From an uncultured Clostridia bacterium (GTDB lineage Bacteria > Bacillota > Clostridia > TANB77 > CAG-508): a DNA stretch of 38,276 nucleotides. The DNA is taken from assembly GCA_947601495.1 (NCBI GenBank), contig CANQGE010000014.1:1-38276 (forward strand), written 5' to 3'. The translations under genes and the position numbers were made by a program. The notes under the pieces were generated by a model. It saw only the letters and a program-made list of their open reading frames with translations. It did not search any database and was not told the DNA's origin. Positions 1 to 8,532 of the stretch are shown one piece after another. Every line of letters begins with the position of its first letter. The first letter of the stretch is position 1.

Positions 1-106
1 GAATCGTTATTAGCGATATAAGGTACTCAAACTATATATTTTTCAAAAAAGTGTGACATATGATTGACTAACATACACACTAGTTAGGCTTTTTTTAAAT
101 TAAATA

Positions 107-135
107 TTGATTTATAAAATTATTTAAAATATAAT
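107..135 (+). promoter_or_regulatory. Sigma-A promoter of the VanW-domain gene
   Basis: TTGATT (107-112), a 17-base spacer and a perfect TATAAT (130-135), about 30 bases before the ATG at 166. Upstream, CTAAC/GTTAG followed by a T run (about 65-101) may be a weak terminator of a gene that ends before the window. Confidence 0.7.
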
Positions 136-165
136 AAGAAATAATTTATAAAATTGAGGGTAATT

Positions 166-1668
166 ATGCCAGATTTTGAAATTTTTAGAGGTAATCCAAA
201 AAGTCTTTTAAAACATTTTAGACATGATAATTTTATTCTTGTTTTTGTCATATTATTAGCAATAGTAATAGGGCTATTTGTTGCTGGAACAATTTTTTTC
301 TATATTAGTCAGCAAAATAGTGATGTTATACAATCAGGAGTATTCATAAAGAATATTAATGTTTCAGGACTAACAAGAGAAGAAGCCATAAAACATGTTA
401 ATGAAGAGCTTTCTAATCAAATGAACGACCACATTGAACTTACATATAAAAATCATAATTATTATGTGGAAATAGAACAAATAGAAGCTAAATTTGATGT
501 TGAGGCTTCTGTTGATTATGCCCTTAATTTAGCAAAACATGGAACATTTCTAGAAAATTTATATCAATACATATCTATTTTATTAACTAAAATTAATATA
601 GACCCAAAACTTACATATAATGATGAAGCACTAACTTCATATTTAGAAACAATAGAAACATATCTTCCAGACCAATTAGAACAATATGGATATTATTTAG
701 ATGAAGACGAACTCTTTATAACAAATGGTGTAAATGGTGCTGGAATAGAATATGATGATTTAAAAAAGATGATAATAGATGCAATACAAGACATTAGCTA
801 TTCTCGAGGATATATTCAAATTCCAACATACACAAAATATCCAGAACCAATAGATGTTGATGCAATTCATCAAGATATTTATAGAGAAGTTCAAGATGCA
901 TATTTCACAACAGAACCTTATGCTGTTTTTGCAGAGGTTACAGGAGTGGATTTCGATGTAGACCTTGTTAAAAACTTTATAAAAGAAAATCCAAATGCTC
1001 AAGAATATGAAATACCTTTAACCTACACTGAGCCTAACGTTACTGTAAATGATTTAGGAAGAGAAGCATTCCCAGATTTAGTAGGTTCATATGCTACAAA
1101 ATATGTTACAAGTAACAGAGATAGAACTACTAATTTAAGATTAGCAGCAAGCAAAATAGATGGAACTGTTGTAATGCCGGGAGAAATTTTTTCATATAAT
1201 AAAGTTGTTGGAAAAAGAACAATAGCAGCAGGATATAAAGAAGCAGCAATTTATCAAGATGGAGAAGTAACATCAGGACTTGGAGGAGGAATTTGCCAAA
1301 TTTCAACAACATTATATAATGCAGCTATTGCAGCAAATATGGAAATTGAAACAAGAAGAAATCACATGTTTGTACCTTCTTATATAGAAGCTGGTAAAGA
1401 TGCAACTGTTGTTTGGGGGTCAACAGACTTTAAATTTAAAAATAGAAGAGATTATCCAGTAAAAATAGAAGCATCTGTAGAAGGTGGAATTGCTAGAGTA
1501 AACATATATGGTTTAAAAACAGATGATGAATATGACATATCTTTATATACAAGAACTATAAAATCTACAGCAACAACTTTAGTTGTAGAATCTTATAGAG
1601 AATATAGAAGAGATGGACAAGTTGTTAAAAGAGATAAATTATATACAGATACGTATAAAAAGCAATAA
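166..1668 (+). CDS. VanW-domain membrane-anchored protein
   Basis: This is a cell-envelope protein of the VanW family, found next to vancomycin-resistance and cell-wall genes; its biochemical role is not established. I chose the ATG at 166 because GAGGG sits 5 bases before it; the in-frame TTG at 154 would place that ribosome site inside the gene. One membrane segment spans about residues 22-48, with a short cytoplasmic N-terminus and a large outer part. The middle (about 60-300) looks like the peptidoglycan-binding-4 type domains that usually precede VanW. The VanW domain follows from about 335, with the typical GEIFSYN and GGGICQIST motifs (the latter near 372). It lies 12 bases ahead of trmB and is probably cotranscribed with it. 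Confidence 0.85.
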   Translation: MPDFEIFRGNPKSLLKHFRHDNFILVFVILLAIVIGLFVAGTIFFYISQQNSDVIQSGVFIKNINVSGLTREEAIKHVNEELSNQMNDHIELTYKNHNYYVEIEQIEAKFDVEASVDYALNLAKHGTFLENLYQYISILLTKINIDPKLTYNDEALTSYLETIETYLPDQLEQYGYYLDEDELFITNGVNGAGIEYDDLKKMIIDAIQDISYSRGYIQIPTYTKYPEPIDVDAIHQDIYREVQDAYFTTEPYAVFAEVTGVDFDVDLVKNFIKENPNAQEYEIPLTYTEPNVTVNDLGREAFPDLVGSYATKYVTSNRDRTTNLRLAASKIDGTVVMPGEIFSYNKVVGKRTIAAGYKEAAIYQDGEVTSGLGGGICQISTTLYNAAIAANMEIETRRNHMFVPSYIEAGKDATVVWGSTDFKFKNRRDYPVKIEASVEGGIARVNIYGLKTDDEYDISLYTRTIKSTATTLVVESYREYRRDGQVVKRDKLYTDTYKKQ

Positions 1669-1680
1669 AATGAGGTAAAA

Positions 1681-2334
1681 ATGAGAATTAGAAGAAAGAA
1701 ATGGGCAAAGAAAGAACTAGAAAAATCAAATTTTTATATAGATAAACCACAAGAATTTAAAGGAAAATGGAAAGAAAAGTTTAATAATAATAGTAGTGCA
1801 TTACACATAGAACTAGGTTCAGGAAAAGGACTTTTTATTTCAAACCTAGCTTCTAAAAATCCAAACATAAACTATATTGCGGTAGATATGATAGAAGCAA
1901 TGCTTGGATTATCTAAAAGAAATATTGAAAATGCGTATAATTTTCAAAATCCTAATAATCTTTTTTTAATTAGAGCAAACATAGAACAAATATCAGATGT
2001 TTTTGAAAAGAAAGATGAAGTAGAAAGAATATACATAAATTTTTGTAACCCATGGCCTAAGAAAAAACATAATAAAAGAAGACTAACACATCCAAAACAA
2101 TTAATTCAATATAAAGAATTTTTGAAGCCAGGTGGAGAAATATATTTTAAAACAGATTCAGATGAACTTTTTGAAGCAAGTTTACAATACTTAAATGAAA
2201 CTGGATTTAAAATTATTTCAAAAACATATAATCTTCACGAAGAAAACATTTTTGAAGAAAACATAATAACAGAACATGAAAAAATGTTTTCAGAAGAAGG
2301 AATAAAAATAAAAGCTTTAATTGCAAAGCTATAA
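1681..2334 (+). CDS. trmB: tRNA (guanine-N7-)-methyltransferase
   Basis: TrmB transfers a methyl group from S-adenosylmethionine to N7 of G46 in the variable loop of tRNA, in the cytoplasm. The 217-residue length is normal for the family. The SAM-binding motif LHIELGSGKG lies at about 41-50. The family hallmark NFCNPWPKKKHNKRRL is near 120-135 and YFKTDS near 157-162, both part of the TrmB active-site surface. The ATG at 1681 follows a GAGGT ribosome site that begins only a few bases after the VanW-gene stop. The VanW-trmB pairing is likely an operon but carries no clear functional link. Confidence 0.95.
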   Translation: MRIRRKKWAKKELEKSNFYIDKPQEFKGKWKEKFNNNSSALHIELGSGKGLFISNLASKNPNINYIAVDMIEAMLGLSKRNIENAYNFQNPNNLFLIRANIEQISDVFEKKDEVERIYINFCNPWPKKKHNKRRLTHPKQLIQYKEFLKPGGEIYFKTDSDELFEASLQYLNETGFKIISKTYNLHEENIFEENIITEHEKMFSEEGIKIKALIAKL

Positions 2335-2344
2335 TTTAAAGCAT

Positions 2345-2373
2345 TTGTCATATATTTTTAAAATAATTTTAAT
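2345..2373 (+). promoter_or_regulatory. Probable sigma-A promoter of the GldA/F/G-type ABC operon
   Basis: TTGTCA (2345-2350), a 17-base spacer and TTTAAT (2368-2373), in the 98-base gap between trmB and the ABC operon. Each box has one mismatch to consensus. Confidence 0.5.
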
Positions 2374-2432
2374 ATTATTTTAAGGTTATATATATAAAAT
2401 TTAATAAAATTATAAAAGAGGAGGACAAGACT

Positions 2433-3704
2433 TTGTTACAGGTAAAAAATGTTACTAAAAAATACGGTAATTTTTATGCCGTAAGAAATATTAACTTCGA
2501 AGTCAATGATGGAGAAATAGTAGGATTCCTTGGACGTAATGGAGCAGGAAAAACAACTACTATGAACATGATTACAGGTTTTATTGATCCAACAGAAGGC
2601 GAAATAATTGTAAATGGTTATAATGTTGAAACAAAACCTCGAAAAGTAAAAAAAGAAATTGGCTATATGCCAGAAGGAACACCATTATATTATGATTTAA
2701 CAGTTAAAGAATTCATAACATATATGGCTGAGCTTAAATTAATTCCTAAAAAAGATAGAAAAGCAGCAATTGAAAAGGTTATTGAAAGTACAGGGCTTAA
2801 AATAGTTGAAAATTCATTAACTAGAAACTTATCTAGAGGATATAAACAAAGAGTAAGCTTAGCTGGTGCAATTGTTGGAGATCCTAAAATATTAATTTTG
2901 GATGAACCAACTGTTGGACTAGATCCAAAACAAGTTATAGAAATAAGAGAGCTTATTAAATCTTTTGGAAAAAATCATACTGTATTTATTAGTTCACATA
3001 TTTTATCAGAAATTAGACAAATATGTGATAAAGTTATTATTATAGACAAAGGTGAAATTATTTCAGTAGATACACCAGAAAACCTAGAAAATAAAACTAC
3101 TGATACAAATGTTTTAAAAATAGTTGTTGATGATTTAAATAATAAATTCACTTCTTTAAAAGATGAAATTCCTGAAATTAAAGAAATAAAATTTGTTAAA
3201 GAAAATGAAGAAGACAAAACAAAAGAATATATAGTTGAGGCTACTTCTAATAAAGATATAAGAAAAGATATTTTCTCTAGCTGTGCAAAAAATAATGTAA
3301 CTATTTTAGAAATGAAAAAGCATGAAGCTTCATTAGAAGAGGCATTTATAAAAATAGTAGAAGATAGACCTGAATATAGTAAAAAAGAAATTGAAAAAAT
3401 TCAATATGAAAAAGAGCTTGATGAATTAAGAGAAGAAGAAAAATATAAAAAAGAGGAAAAAGAAAATAGAAAACAAGCTAAGAAAGAAGAAAAAGCACGT
3501 AAAAAAGCAGAAAAAGAAGCGAAAGAGGAAAAGAAAGAAGAAAAAGAAGAGATAAAAGAAGAAACAAAGGAAGAGACACAAGAAGAGGATTTTCCTATTT
3601 CTTGTGGACCTGCGACAAAAGAAGAAGCAAAGGAAGAAATGAAAGAAGAGAAGAAAAAAGAAAAAAAGAAAAAGGAAAGTGAAAATAAAGGAGGAGAAAA
3701 ATAA
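2433..3704 (+). CDS. ABC transporter ATP-binding protein (GldA-type) with a long charged C-terminal tail
   Basis: ATPase of an ABC-2 type exporter working with the next two genes. Walker A GRNGAGKTT is near residue 34, the signature LSRGYKQR near 133, Walker B ILILDEP near 153 and the switch histidine SSHILSE near 187. The start is TTG, set by an AGAGGAGGA ribosome site with correct spacing. A normal GldA-like subunit ends near residue 310. This one continues for about 110 more residues, almost all Lys, Glu, Arg and Asp, broken only by a short FPISCGPAT stretch near 386. The tail is probably helical, coiled or disordered, and its function is unknown. The stop codon overlaps the permease start by one base (TAATG), implying translational coupling. 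The substrate cannot be read from the sequence. Confidence 0.88.
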   Translation: MLQVKNVTKKYGNFYAVRNINFEVNDGEIVGFLGRNGAGKTTTMNMITGFIDPTEGEIIVNGYNVETKPRKVKKEIGYMPEGTPLYYDLTVKEFITYMAELKLIPKKDRKAAIEKVIESTGLKIVENSLTRNLSRGYKQRVSLAGAIVGDPKILILDEPTVGLDPKQVIEIRELIKSFGKNHTVFISSHILSEIRQICDKVIIIDKGEIISVDTPENLENKTTDTNVLKIVVDDLNNKFTSLKDEIPEIKEIKFVKENEEDKTKEYIVEATSNKDIRKDIFSSCAKNNVTILEMKKHEASLEEAFIKIVEDRPEYSKKEIEKIQYEKELDELREEEKYKKEEKENRKQAKKEEKARKKAEKEAKEEKKEEKEEIKEETKEETQEEDFPISCGPATKEEAKEEMKEEKKKEKKKKESENKGGEK

Positions 3705-4384
3705 TGTTAGCCGTTTTAAAGAAAGAATTAAAAACCTATTTAGTAACTCCTATTGGATATATTTTTATAGGCGTATTTTTACTTATTTTTAGTTTATTCT
3801 TTTACATTACAATAATAATGCCTAGAGCAGTTAATTTTGAATATTTATTTTTAAATGGAGCTACAATATTAACTTTTGTTGTACCAGTAATCACAATGAA
3901 AATGTTTTCAGAAGAAAGAAAAAGTGGAACAGAACAATTATTATTAACTTCTCCTAGAAGTATTGTTTCAATCGTTTTAGGAAAATTTTTTGCTGGAGCA
4001 ATAATAATAGCAATAACAGAAGTTTTTACACTTATGTATTTCTTTATTTTAAAATATTTTGGGCATCCATCATTACAAGTTGCAATAAGCACTCTAGCCG
4101 GATTTTTCTTACTATCACTTGCATATTTATCTTTAGGTATGTTTGTATCTAGCATAACAGAAAATCAAATAGTAGCATTTGTAGTTACAGTTGGTGCTTT
4201 TTTGGCAATGTGGTTTTTACCAGATGCGCTTCCAATTTTTGAAGTATTTTCTTTAATATATAAATTTCAAAATTTCTCAATTGGAATAGTTTCTCTATCA
4301 GAAATTATCACATTTGTTTCCTTTATATTACTATTTGTATTGCTTACAATTATAGTATTACAAAGAAGAAAAAGCGGAAAATAA
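3704..4384 (+). CDS. ABC-2 type permease (GldF-like)
   Basis: Membrane subunit of the exporter encoded with the preceding ATPase. The 226 residues contain about six hydrophobic segments (roughly 12-36, 48-64, 90-115, 124-150, 155-178 and 195-220). The conserved cytoplasmic stretch MKMFSEERKSGTEQLLLTSP near 62-81 is typical of ABC-2 permeases of the GldF/NosY type. It starts on the last base of the ATPase stop codon and is followed 20 bases later by the GldG-like subunit. In Bacteroidota the Gld proteins serve gliding, but GldFG-like exporters are common in non-gliding Clostridia, where their substrate is unknown. Confidence 0.87.
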   Translation: MLAVLKKELKTYLVTPIGYIFIGVFLLIFSLFFYITIIMPRAVNFEYLFLNGATILTFVVPVITMKMFSEERKSGTEQLLLTSPRSIVSIVLGKFFAGAIIIAITEVFTLMYFFILKYFGHPSLQVAISTLAGFFLLSLAYLSLGMFVSSITENQIVAFVVTVGAFLAMWFLPDALPIFEVFSLIYKFQNFSIGIVSLSEIITFVSFILLFVLLTIIVLQRRKSGK

Positions 4385-4404
4385 GAGAAGGGAGAATAAA
4401 GAAA

Positions 4405-5913
4405 ATGAACGAAGAAGAAAAAGAAGAGGCGAGCTTAGGAGAAAAAATATCTTTAAAGTTTAGAAAAAAGTTTTTTGTAAGTAAAGCTATAACAATTATG
4501 ATTATTGCAATTTTAGTTGCAGCTTATGTTGCATTAAATTTAATGTTAACAGATATAGATTTACCTCAATTTGATGTAACAGAATATAAAGTTTATACTC
4601 TAAGTGATGCATCAAAAAAAGCAATTGCAAATATAGGTGATAAAGAGATAAAAATATATACTTATGGATATGCTGAAGATTCACAATTTATAAAATTTTT
4701 AAAACAATATAATGAAGTAAATAAAGCAATAACTTATGAAGTTATTAATGATGAATCTGGAAAAGATCTTGTTACAAAATATGGATTAGATTCAGGAAAT
4801 GTTGTTGTAATAATGCAATCAGGAGATTCTGAAAAAATAATAGATTCTTCAGAATTTTCAAGTTATGATTATACAACTTATCAAGCTATTGACATTACTG
4901 AGCAAACATTAACAAATTCAATATTAGCTTTAGCAGAAGAAAATAAACCAACTGTATATTTTGTTGAAGGTCATGATGAAGTAGAATCAGATTTATTAGG
5001 TGTTTTAAAAGGATTCTTACAAAATGAAGCTTTTAACGTAAATACTCTAAACATATTATCAACTGGAAAAATACCAGACGATTGTAGCGTATTAGCAATC
5101 ATGTCACCTAGAAAAGATTTATTAGAATCAGAAGTACCAGCAATAAAAGATTATATAAATAGAGGAGGAAATATTTATTTTTCTCAAGATTTATTAGAAC
5201 AAGGAACAACATTTCCAAATTTCCAATCTATTTTAGATGAGTATGGTGTAAGCGTAGAAAATGGATATATAATGGAAAACTCTACAGACTATTCTACAAA
5301 TATTCCATTTGTTTTCTATCCAACAGTATCAAATTCTCATAAAATTACAGAAGATATTGCCTTAATGGGTCAGAATATGTTACTTGTAGATTCAGGAAGA
5401 TTAAATTTTAAAACAGATGACGAATTAAAAGCTTTAGGCGTTGAGAAAAATGTTTTATTAACTTCCTCAGATGAATCATCTTTTGTAACAGATTTAACAG
5501 CAGATTTGGAAACAGCACAAAAGACTGCACAAGTTGGTTCTTCTAATATTGCTGCTGTGTTAACAAAGAAAATTAACCCAACTTCAGAAGAGGATAAAGA
5601 AGCAGAAGAAGATTCAATTACATCAGAATTAGTTATTATAGCTAATGGAACTTACATTGAAGATGTTACTTATTCAGCATTAGATAGTCAATATCCTATG
5701 TCATATATGGGAAGCAATAAAGATTTTGCATTAAATTCATTTTCATATTTAGGACAAAAAGAAAATATTTTAACAATTAGAAAAGATATGTCAAGTTCAA
5801 CATATACACCTACAGTAGTTCAAAATAGAATAGTTATAGCAATAATAACATTAGTTCCAATTCTTATAATTGTAATAGGACTTCTAGTATGGAGAAGAAG
5901 GAGAAAAATGTAA
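4405..5913 (+). CDS. GldG-like ABC transporter accessory protein
   Basis: Third member of the exporter operon. It has a cytoplasmic N-terminus, a membrane segment near 28-47, a large extracytoplasmic region (about 55-470) and a second membrane segment near 474-495 ending in an RRRRK anchor. The outer region resembles the auxiliary domain of GldG/DUF4350-type proteins, with VYFVEGHDEVESD near 182 and RGGNIYFSQD near 252. The ATG at 4405 has a GAAGGGAG ribosome site. A strong terminator lies just after the stop. The order ATPase, permease, GldG-like protein is the standard one for this exporter type. Confidence 0.85.
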   Translation: MNEEEKEEASLGEKISLKFRKKFFVSKAITIMIIAILVAAYVALNLMLTDIDLPQFDVTEYKVYTLSDASKKAIANIGDKEIKIYTYGYAEDSQFIKFLKQYNEVNKAITYEVINDESGKDLVTKYGLDSGNVVVIMQSGDSEKIIDSSEFSSYDYTTYQAIDITEQTLTNSILALAEENKPTVYFVEGHDEVESDLLGVLKGFLQNEAFNVNTLNILSTGKIPDDCSVLAIMSPRKDLLESEVPAIKDYINRGGNIYFSQDLLEQGTTFPNFQSILDEYGVSVENGYIMENSTDYSTNIPFVFYPTVSNSHKITEDIALMGQNMLLVDSGRLNFKTDDELKALGVEKNVLLTSSDESSFVTDLTADLETAQKTAQVGSSNIAAVLTKKINPTSEEDKEAEEDSITSELVIIANGTYIEDVTYSALDSQYPMSYMGSNKDFALNSFSYLGQKENILTIRKDMSSSTYTPTVVQNRIVIAIITLVPILIIVIGLLVWRRRRKM

Positions 5914-5928
5914 ATCTATTTTAATTAT

Positions 5929-5962
5929 TAAAAAGTGGTATTTTTTAAATACCACTTTTTTT
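5929..5962 (+). terminator. Intrinsic terminator of the ABC operon
   Basis: The arms AAAAAGTGGTA and TACCACTTTTT form an 11-bp stem with a T run, 16 bases after the GldG-like stop. A second weaker hairpin lies at about 5992-6026 (AGAACT/AGTTCT within longer near-complementary arms). Confidence 0.85.
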
Positions 5963-6077
5963 ATAACTTTAGTATACATAATTTCATAAAATATAAGAGA
6001 ACTTCAAAATAAGAGTTCTTTTATATTTTTAAATAATTTTAAAAGTATTTTATTTTCTATTTAGAGGAGGCTTTTTA

Positions 6078-6660
6078 GTGAATCTAGAAGGAAAGAAAAT
6101 AGGCTTTGCTTTTACAGGATCATTTTGTACTTTTAGAAAAACAATAGATGAATTAAAAAAAATAAAGAAAATAAAGGATGTTCAAATAATTCCTATAATG
6201 AGTTTTAATAGTTACAATTTAGATAGTAAATTCGGAAAAGCTGAAGACTTTATAAAAGAAATAGAAGAAATTACAGAAAACAAAATAATTCATACTATAC
6301 AGGATGCAGAACCAATAGGACCAAAGAAAATGTTTGATATTTTAATTGTGGCACCATGCTCAGGAAATACTATTGCAAGACTTTCAAATGACATAATAGA
6401 TACACCAGTAACCATGGCAGTAAAATCACATTTAAGAAATGAAAGCCCAGTTGTTATAGCAATTTCAACTAATAATGCTTTATCTGGCTCTGCAGAAAAC
6501 ATACGGAAGATTACTTAATAGAAAAAATTATTATTTTGTTCCATTTAAACAAGATAATCCTATAACAAAACCTAATTCGATAGTTTTTGATGAAAGTTAT
6601 ATTATAAAAACTGCTGAGTTAGCTTTGGAGTATAAGCAAATTCAGCCATTACTATTATGA
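6078..6660 (+). pseudogene. spoVFB: Dipicolinate synthase subunit B, disrupted by a one-base frameshift
   Basis: SpoVFB (DpaB) is the flavoprotein half of dipicolinate synthase, which makes the spore-core compound dipicolinic acid in the mother cell. It starts at a GTG behind AGGAGG. Frame 1 runs 146 residues (KIGFAFTGSFCTF near 6, AEPIGPKKMFDILIVAPCSG near 76-95, NNALSG near 134), then stops at 6516-6518. The rest of the family sequence continues in another frame as GRLLNRKNYYFVPFKQDNP and ends at 6660. Removing one base near 6490-6505 (for example the C at 6504) restores the expected NIGxLLNxKN motif and a normal length of about 193 residues. No spoVFA is adjacent. This is either a true frameshift or a sequence/assembly error. 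Confidence 0.85.
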
Positions 6661-6703
6661 ATATAACAATATTTATTTAAAACAATATTTATTTTAAAAT
6701 AAT

Positions 6704-6874
6704 AATCTATTATAGTGCTTATATATTACTTTAATAGTGACTTACTGTCGCAATCTTCTTTTAATTAGAAAACATTTTGAATTCAAATAAAGATTGCTCC
6801 AATCGCACTTCGTTTACGCTTCGTTTTCGCTCAAGCGTCACTTATAAAGTAATATATAAGCACTGTAATAGATT
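6704..6874. repeat. 171-bp element bounded by 30-bp inverted repeats (MITE-like or long hairpin)
   Basis: The left arm (6704-6733) and right arm (6845-6874) are complementary at 29 of 30 positions. Pairing continues inward with GTGAC/GTCAC, and GCAATCTT/AAGATTGC forms a nested stem. The inside (about 6797-6836) is GC-richer than its surroundings, with repeated CGCTT/CGTTT words. No ORF is present. It lies in the 400-base gap between spoVFB and the thioesterase gene. I see no clear target-site duplication. It could be a miniature inverted-repeat element, a REP-like repeat or a structured RNA; the rest of the gap is plain AT-rich DNA. Confidence 0.65.
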
Positions 6875-7000
6875 AATTAAAATATATTAAATAATAAATT
6901 ATAAAAGTATAGGTTAATTAAAAAAGTAAAATATGTCTTAATTATAATAGTTGCTAATTTTTAAAGCTTAAACTATATAAAATTTAGCAAAATCAAAATA

Positions 7001-7029
7001 TTGAATCCCAAAAAACTATATGATATAAT
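7001..7029 (+). promoter_or_regulatory. Sigma-A promoter of the thioesterase gene
   Basis: TTGAAT (7001-7006), a 17-base spacer and TATAAT (7024-7029), preceded by TG one base upstream (extended -10). Confidence 0.75.
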
Positions 7030-7061
7030 TCATTCTAAGATTAAAGCAAGGAGATAAAACA

Positions 7062-7787
7062 ATGTTTGTAGAACAAAAATTTATAGTAGGTTTAAGCGAT
7101 ATAAATCCATTAGAAGAATTAACAAATACTTATCTTTTAAGGGTGTTAGAAGATGTTGCTTCAATGCATTCTGAAATTGCTGGATATGGTATTACAGACA
7201 TGGACAAAACTAGAAAAACTTGGATTTTATTATCTTGGAAAGTAAAAGTTATAAAAAGACCATTAGTGAATGATACTTTAAATGTAAAAACTTGGTCTTG
7301 GTCTATAGATAGATTTTATGCATATCGTGATTTTGAAGTTAAAAATCAATATGATGAAGTTATTGCTATTGCTACATCAAAATGGATTTTTATTGATATA
7401 GATAAAAGAAGAATAGTAAAAGTTGAAAAAGAAGTAAACGATAAATATGAACTAGAGCCGGATTATAGAGTTTTTGAAGACTATAATTATGAAAAACTAG
7501 AAGAGCCTAAAACTTACATAAGCAAAACAAGTTTTAAAATAACTAGAAATTTAATAGATATAAATAAACATCTTCACAATATTTATTATTTAGATATTGC
7601 TAAAGAAGCATTACCAGAAGAGGTAGCTTTTTCTAACGAATTAAATGATTTTGAAATTATGTATAAAAAAGAAATAAAACTTGGAGAAACAGTAAAAGCA
7701 ATATATTCAAAAGAAAATGATTATCATTATGTAACAATAAAAAGCGAAGATGAAAAAGAGTTACATGCTATTATAAAGCTAAAATAA
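7062..7787 (+). CDS. Acyl-ACP thioesterase
   Basis: Hydrolyses acyl-acyl carrier protein to release free fatty acid in the cytoplasm. The 241 residues show the two-hotdog layout of this family (PF01643). The first half carries RKTWILLSWKVKV and the substrate-facing WSWSIDRFYAYRDFEV. The second half holds the catalytic-type motif DINKHLHNIYYLDIA near 166-180 (the DxNxHxNNxxYxxW pattern, here with His-Asn and a final Leu-Asp variation). The ATG follows AAGGAG at good spacing. The PAP2 phosphatase gene begins 16 bases after its stop, so lipid or fatty-acid metabolism is a shared theme. Confidence 0.88.
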   Translation: MFVEQKFIVGLSDINPLEELTNTYLLRVLEDVASMHSEIAGYGITDMDKTRKTWILLSWKVKVIKRPLVNDTLNVKTWSWSIDRFYAYRDFEVKNQYDEVIAIATSKWIFIDIDKRRIVKVEKEVNDKYELEPDYRVFEDYNYEKLEEPKTYISKTSFKITRNLIDINKHLHNIYYLDIAKEALPEEVAFSNELNDFEIMYKKEIKLGETVKAIYSKENDYHYVTIKSEDEKELHAIIKLK

Positions 7788-7803
7788 ACTTAAAGGAAAG
7801 AAA

Positions 7804-8448
7804 ATGAAAGAAAAAATAAAGAAGTTTCTAAAGAAAAATTTAAAATGGATAATAGTTTTTTTATGCTTAATATATTTTCTAGAAATAACTGGTGATGTAT
7901 ATGAAAAAGAAATTATGACTAAAGATATTATAGGCTATAAAATTGTATCAAAATTTATGTCTGAGTATATAACACCAATTGCTAAATTTATAACACTTTT
8001 TGGAAGTGCTATTACATTAATTTTATTTAGCATAATATTATGCATAATTTTTAAAAACAAAAAAATAGGAATTTCAATTTTTTTAAATTTAGGAATAACT
8101 GGAGCTTTAAATCAAATATTAAAGCAAATTATTCAGCGTCCAAGGCCAACAGAATTAAGACTTGCAGAGGCATCTGGATATAGTTTTCCATCTGGACATT
8201 CTATGGCAAGTGTAGCTTTTTATGGATTTTTAATTTACTTAATATATAAAAAAGTTGAAAATAAAAAAATAAGAAATATTATTATAGCTTGTTTAAGCAT
8301 TTTAATTATATTAATAGGAGCAAGCAGAATTTACTTAGGAGTGCATTATACAAGCGATGTTTTAGCAGGATTCTTAGTTACAATTTCATACTTAATGATT
8401 TATATAAATATAATTGATGATTACATAGGAACCAATAATAAAGATTAA
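7804..8448 (+). CDS. PAP2-family membrane phosphatase
   Basis: Type 2 phosphatidic-acid phosphatase family; such enzymes dephosphorylate lipid phosphates such as phosphatidic acid or undecaprenyl pyrophosphate at the membrane. All three motifs are intact: KQIIQRPRP (KX6RP) near 106, PSGH near 129 and SRIYLGVHYTSD (SRX5HX3D) near 174. About six membrane segments are visible (first near 14-28, last near 186-202). The 214-residue length is normal. It probably shares the thioesterase promoter. Whether it recycles the wall lipid carrier or acts on phospholipids cannot be told from sequence. Confidence 0.9.
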   Translation: MKEKIKKFLKKNLKWIIVFLCLIYFLEITGDVYEKEIMTKDIIGYKIVSKFMSEYITPIAKFITLFGSAITLILFSIILCIIFKNKKIGISIFLNLGITGALNQILKQIIQRPRPTELRLAEASGYSFPSGHSMASVAFYGFLIYLIYKKVENKKIRNIIIACLSILIILIGASRIYLGVHYTSDVLAGFLVTISYLMIYINIIDDYIGTNNKD

Positions 8449-8465
8449 TTTTCTCTTCTTATATA

Positions 8466-8494
8466 TTGACATTACAAAGCAAAAGTGATATTTT
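8466..8494 (+). promoter_or_regulatory. Sigma-A promoter of the Y-family polymerase gene
   Basis: Perfect TTGACA (8466-8471), a 17-base spacer and TATTTT (8489-8494). Confidence 0.7.
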
Positions 8495-8503
8495 ATTACA
8501 AAT

Positions 8504-8517
8504 AGAACTTATGTTCG
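8504..8517 (+). promoter_or_regulatory. LexA (SOS) operator upstream of dinB
   Basis: AGAACTTATGTTCG matches the Gram-positive SOS box CGAAC-N4-GTTCG with one change at the first base. It sits just downstream of the -10 box and directly before the AAGGAG ribosome site. That is a good place for repression of an error-prone polymerase. LexA itself is not in this window. Confidence 0.75.
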
Positions 8518-8532
8518 TAAAAGGAGAAAAAT

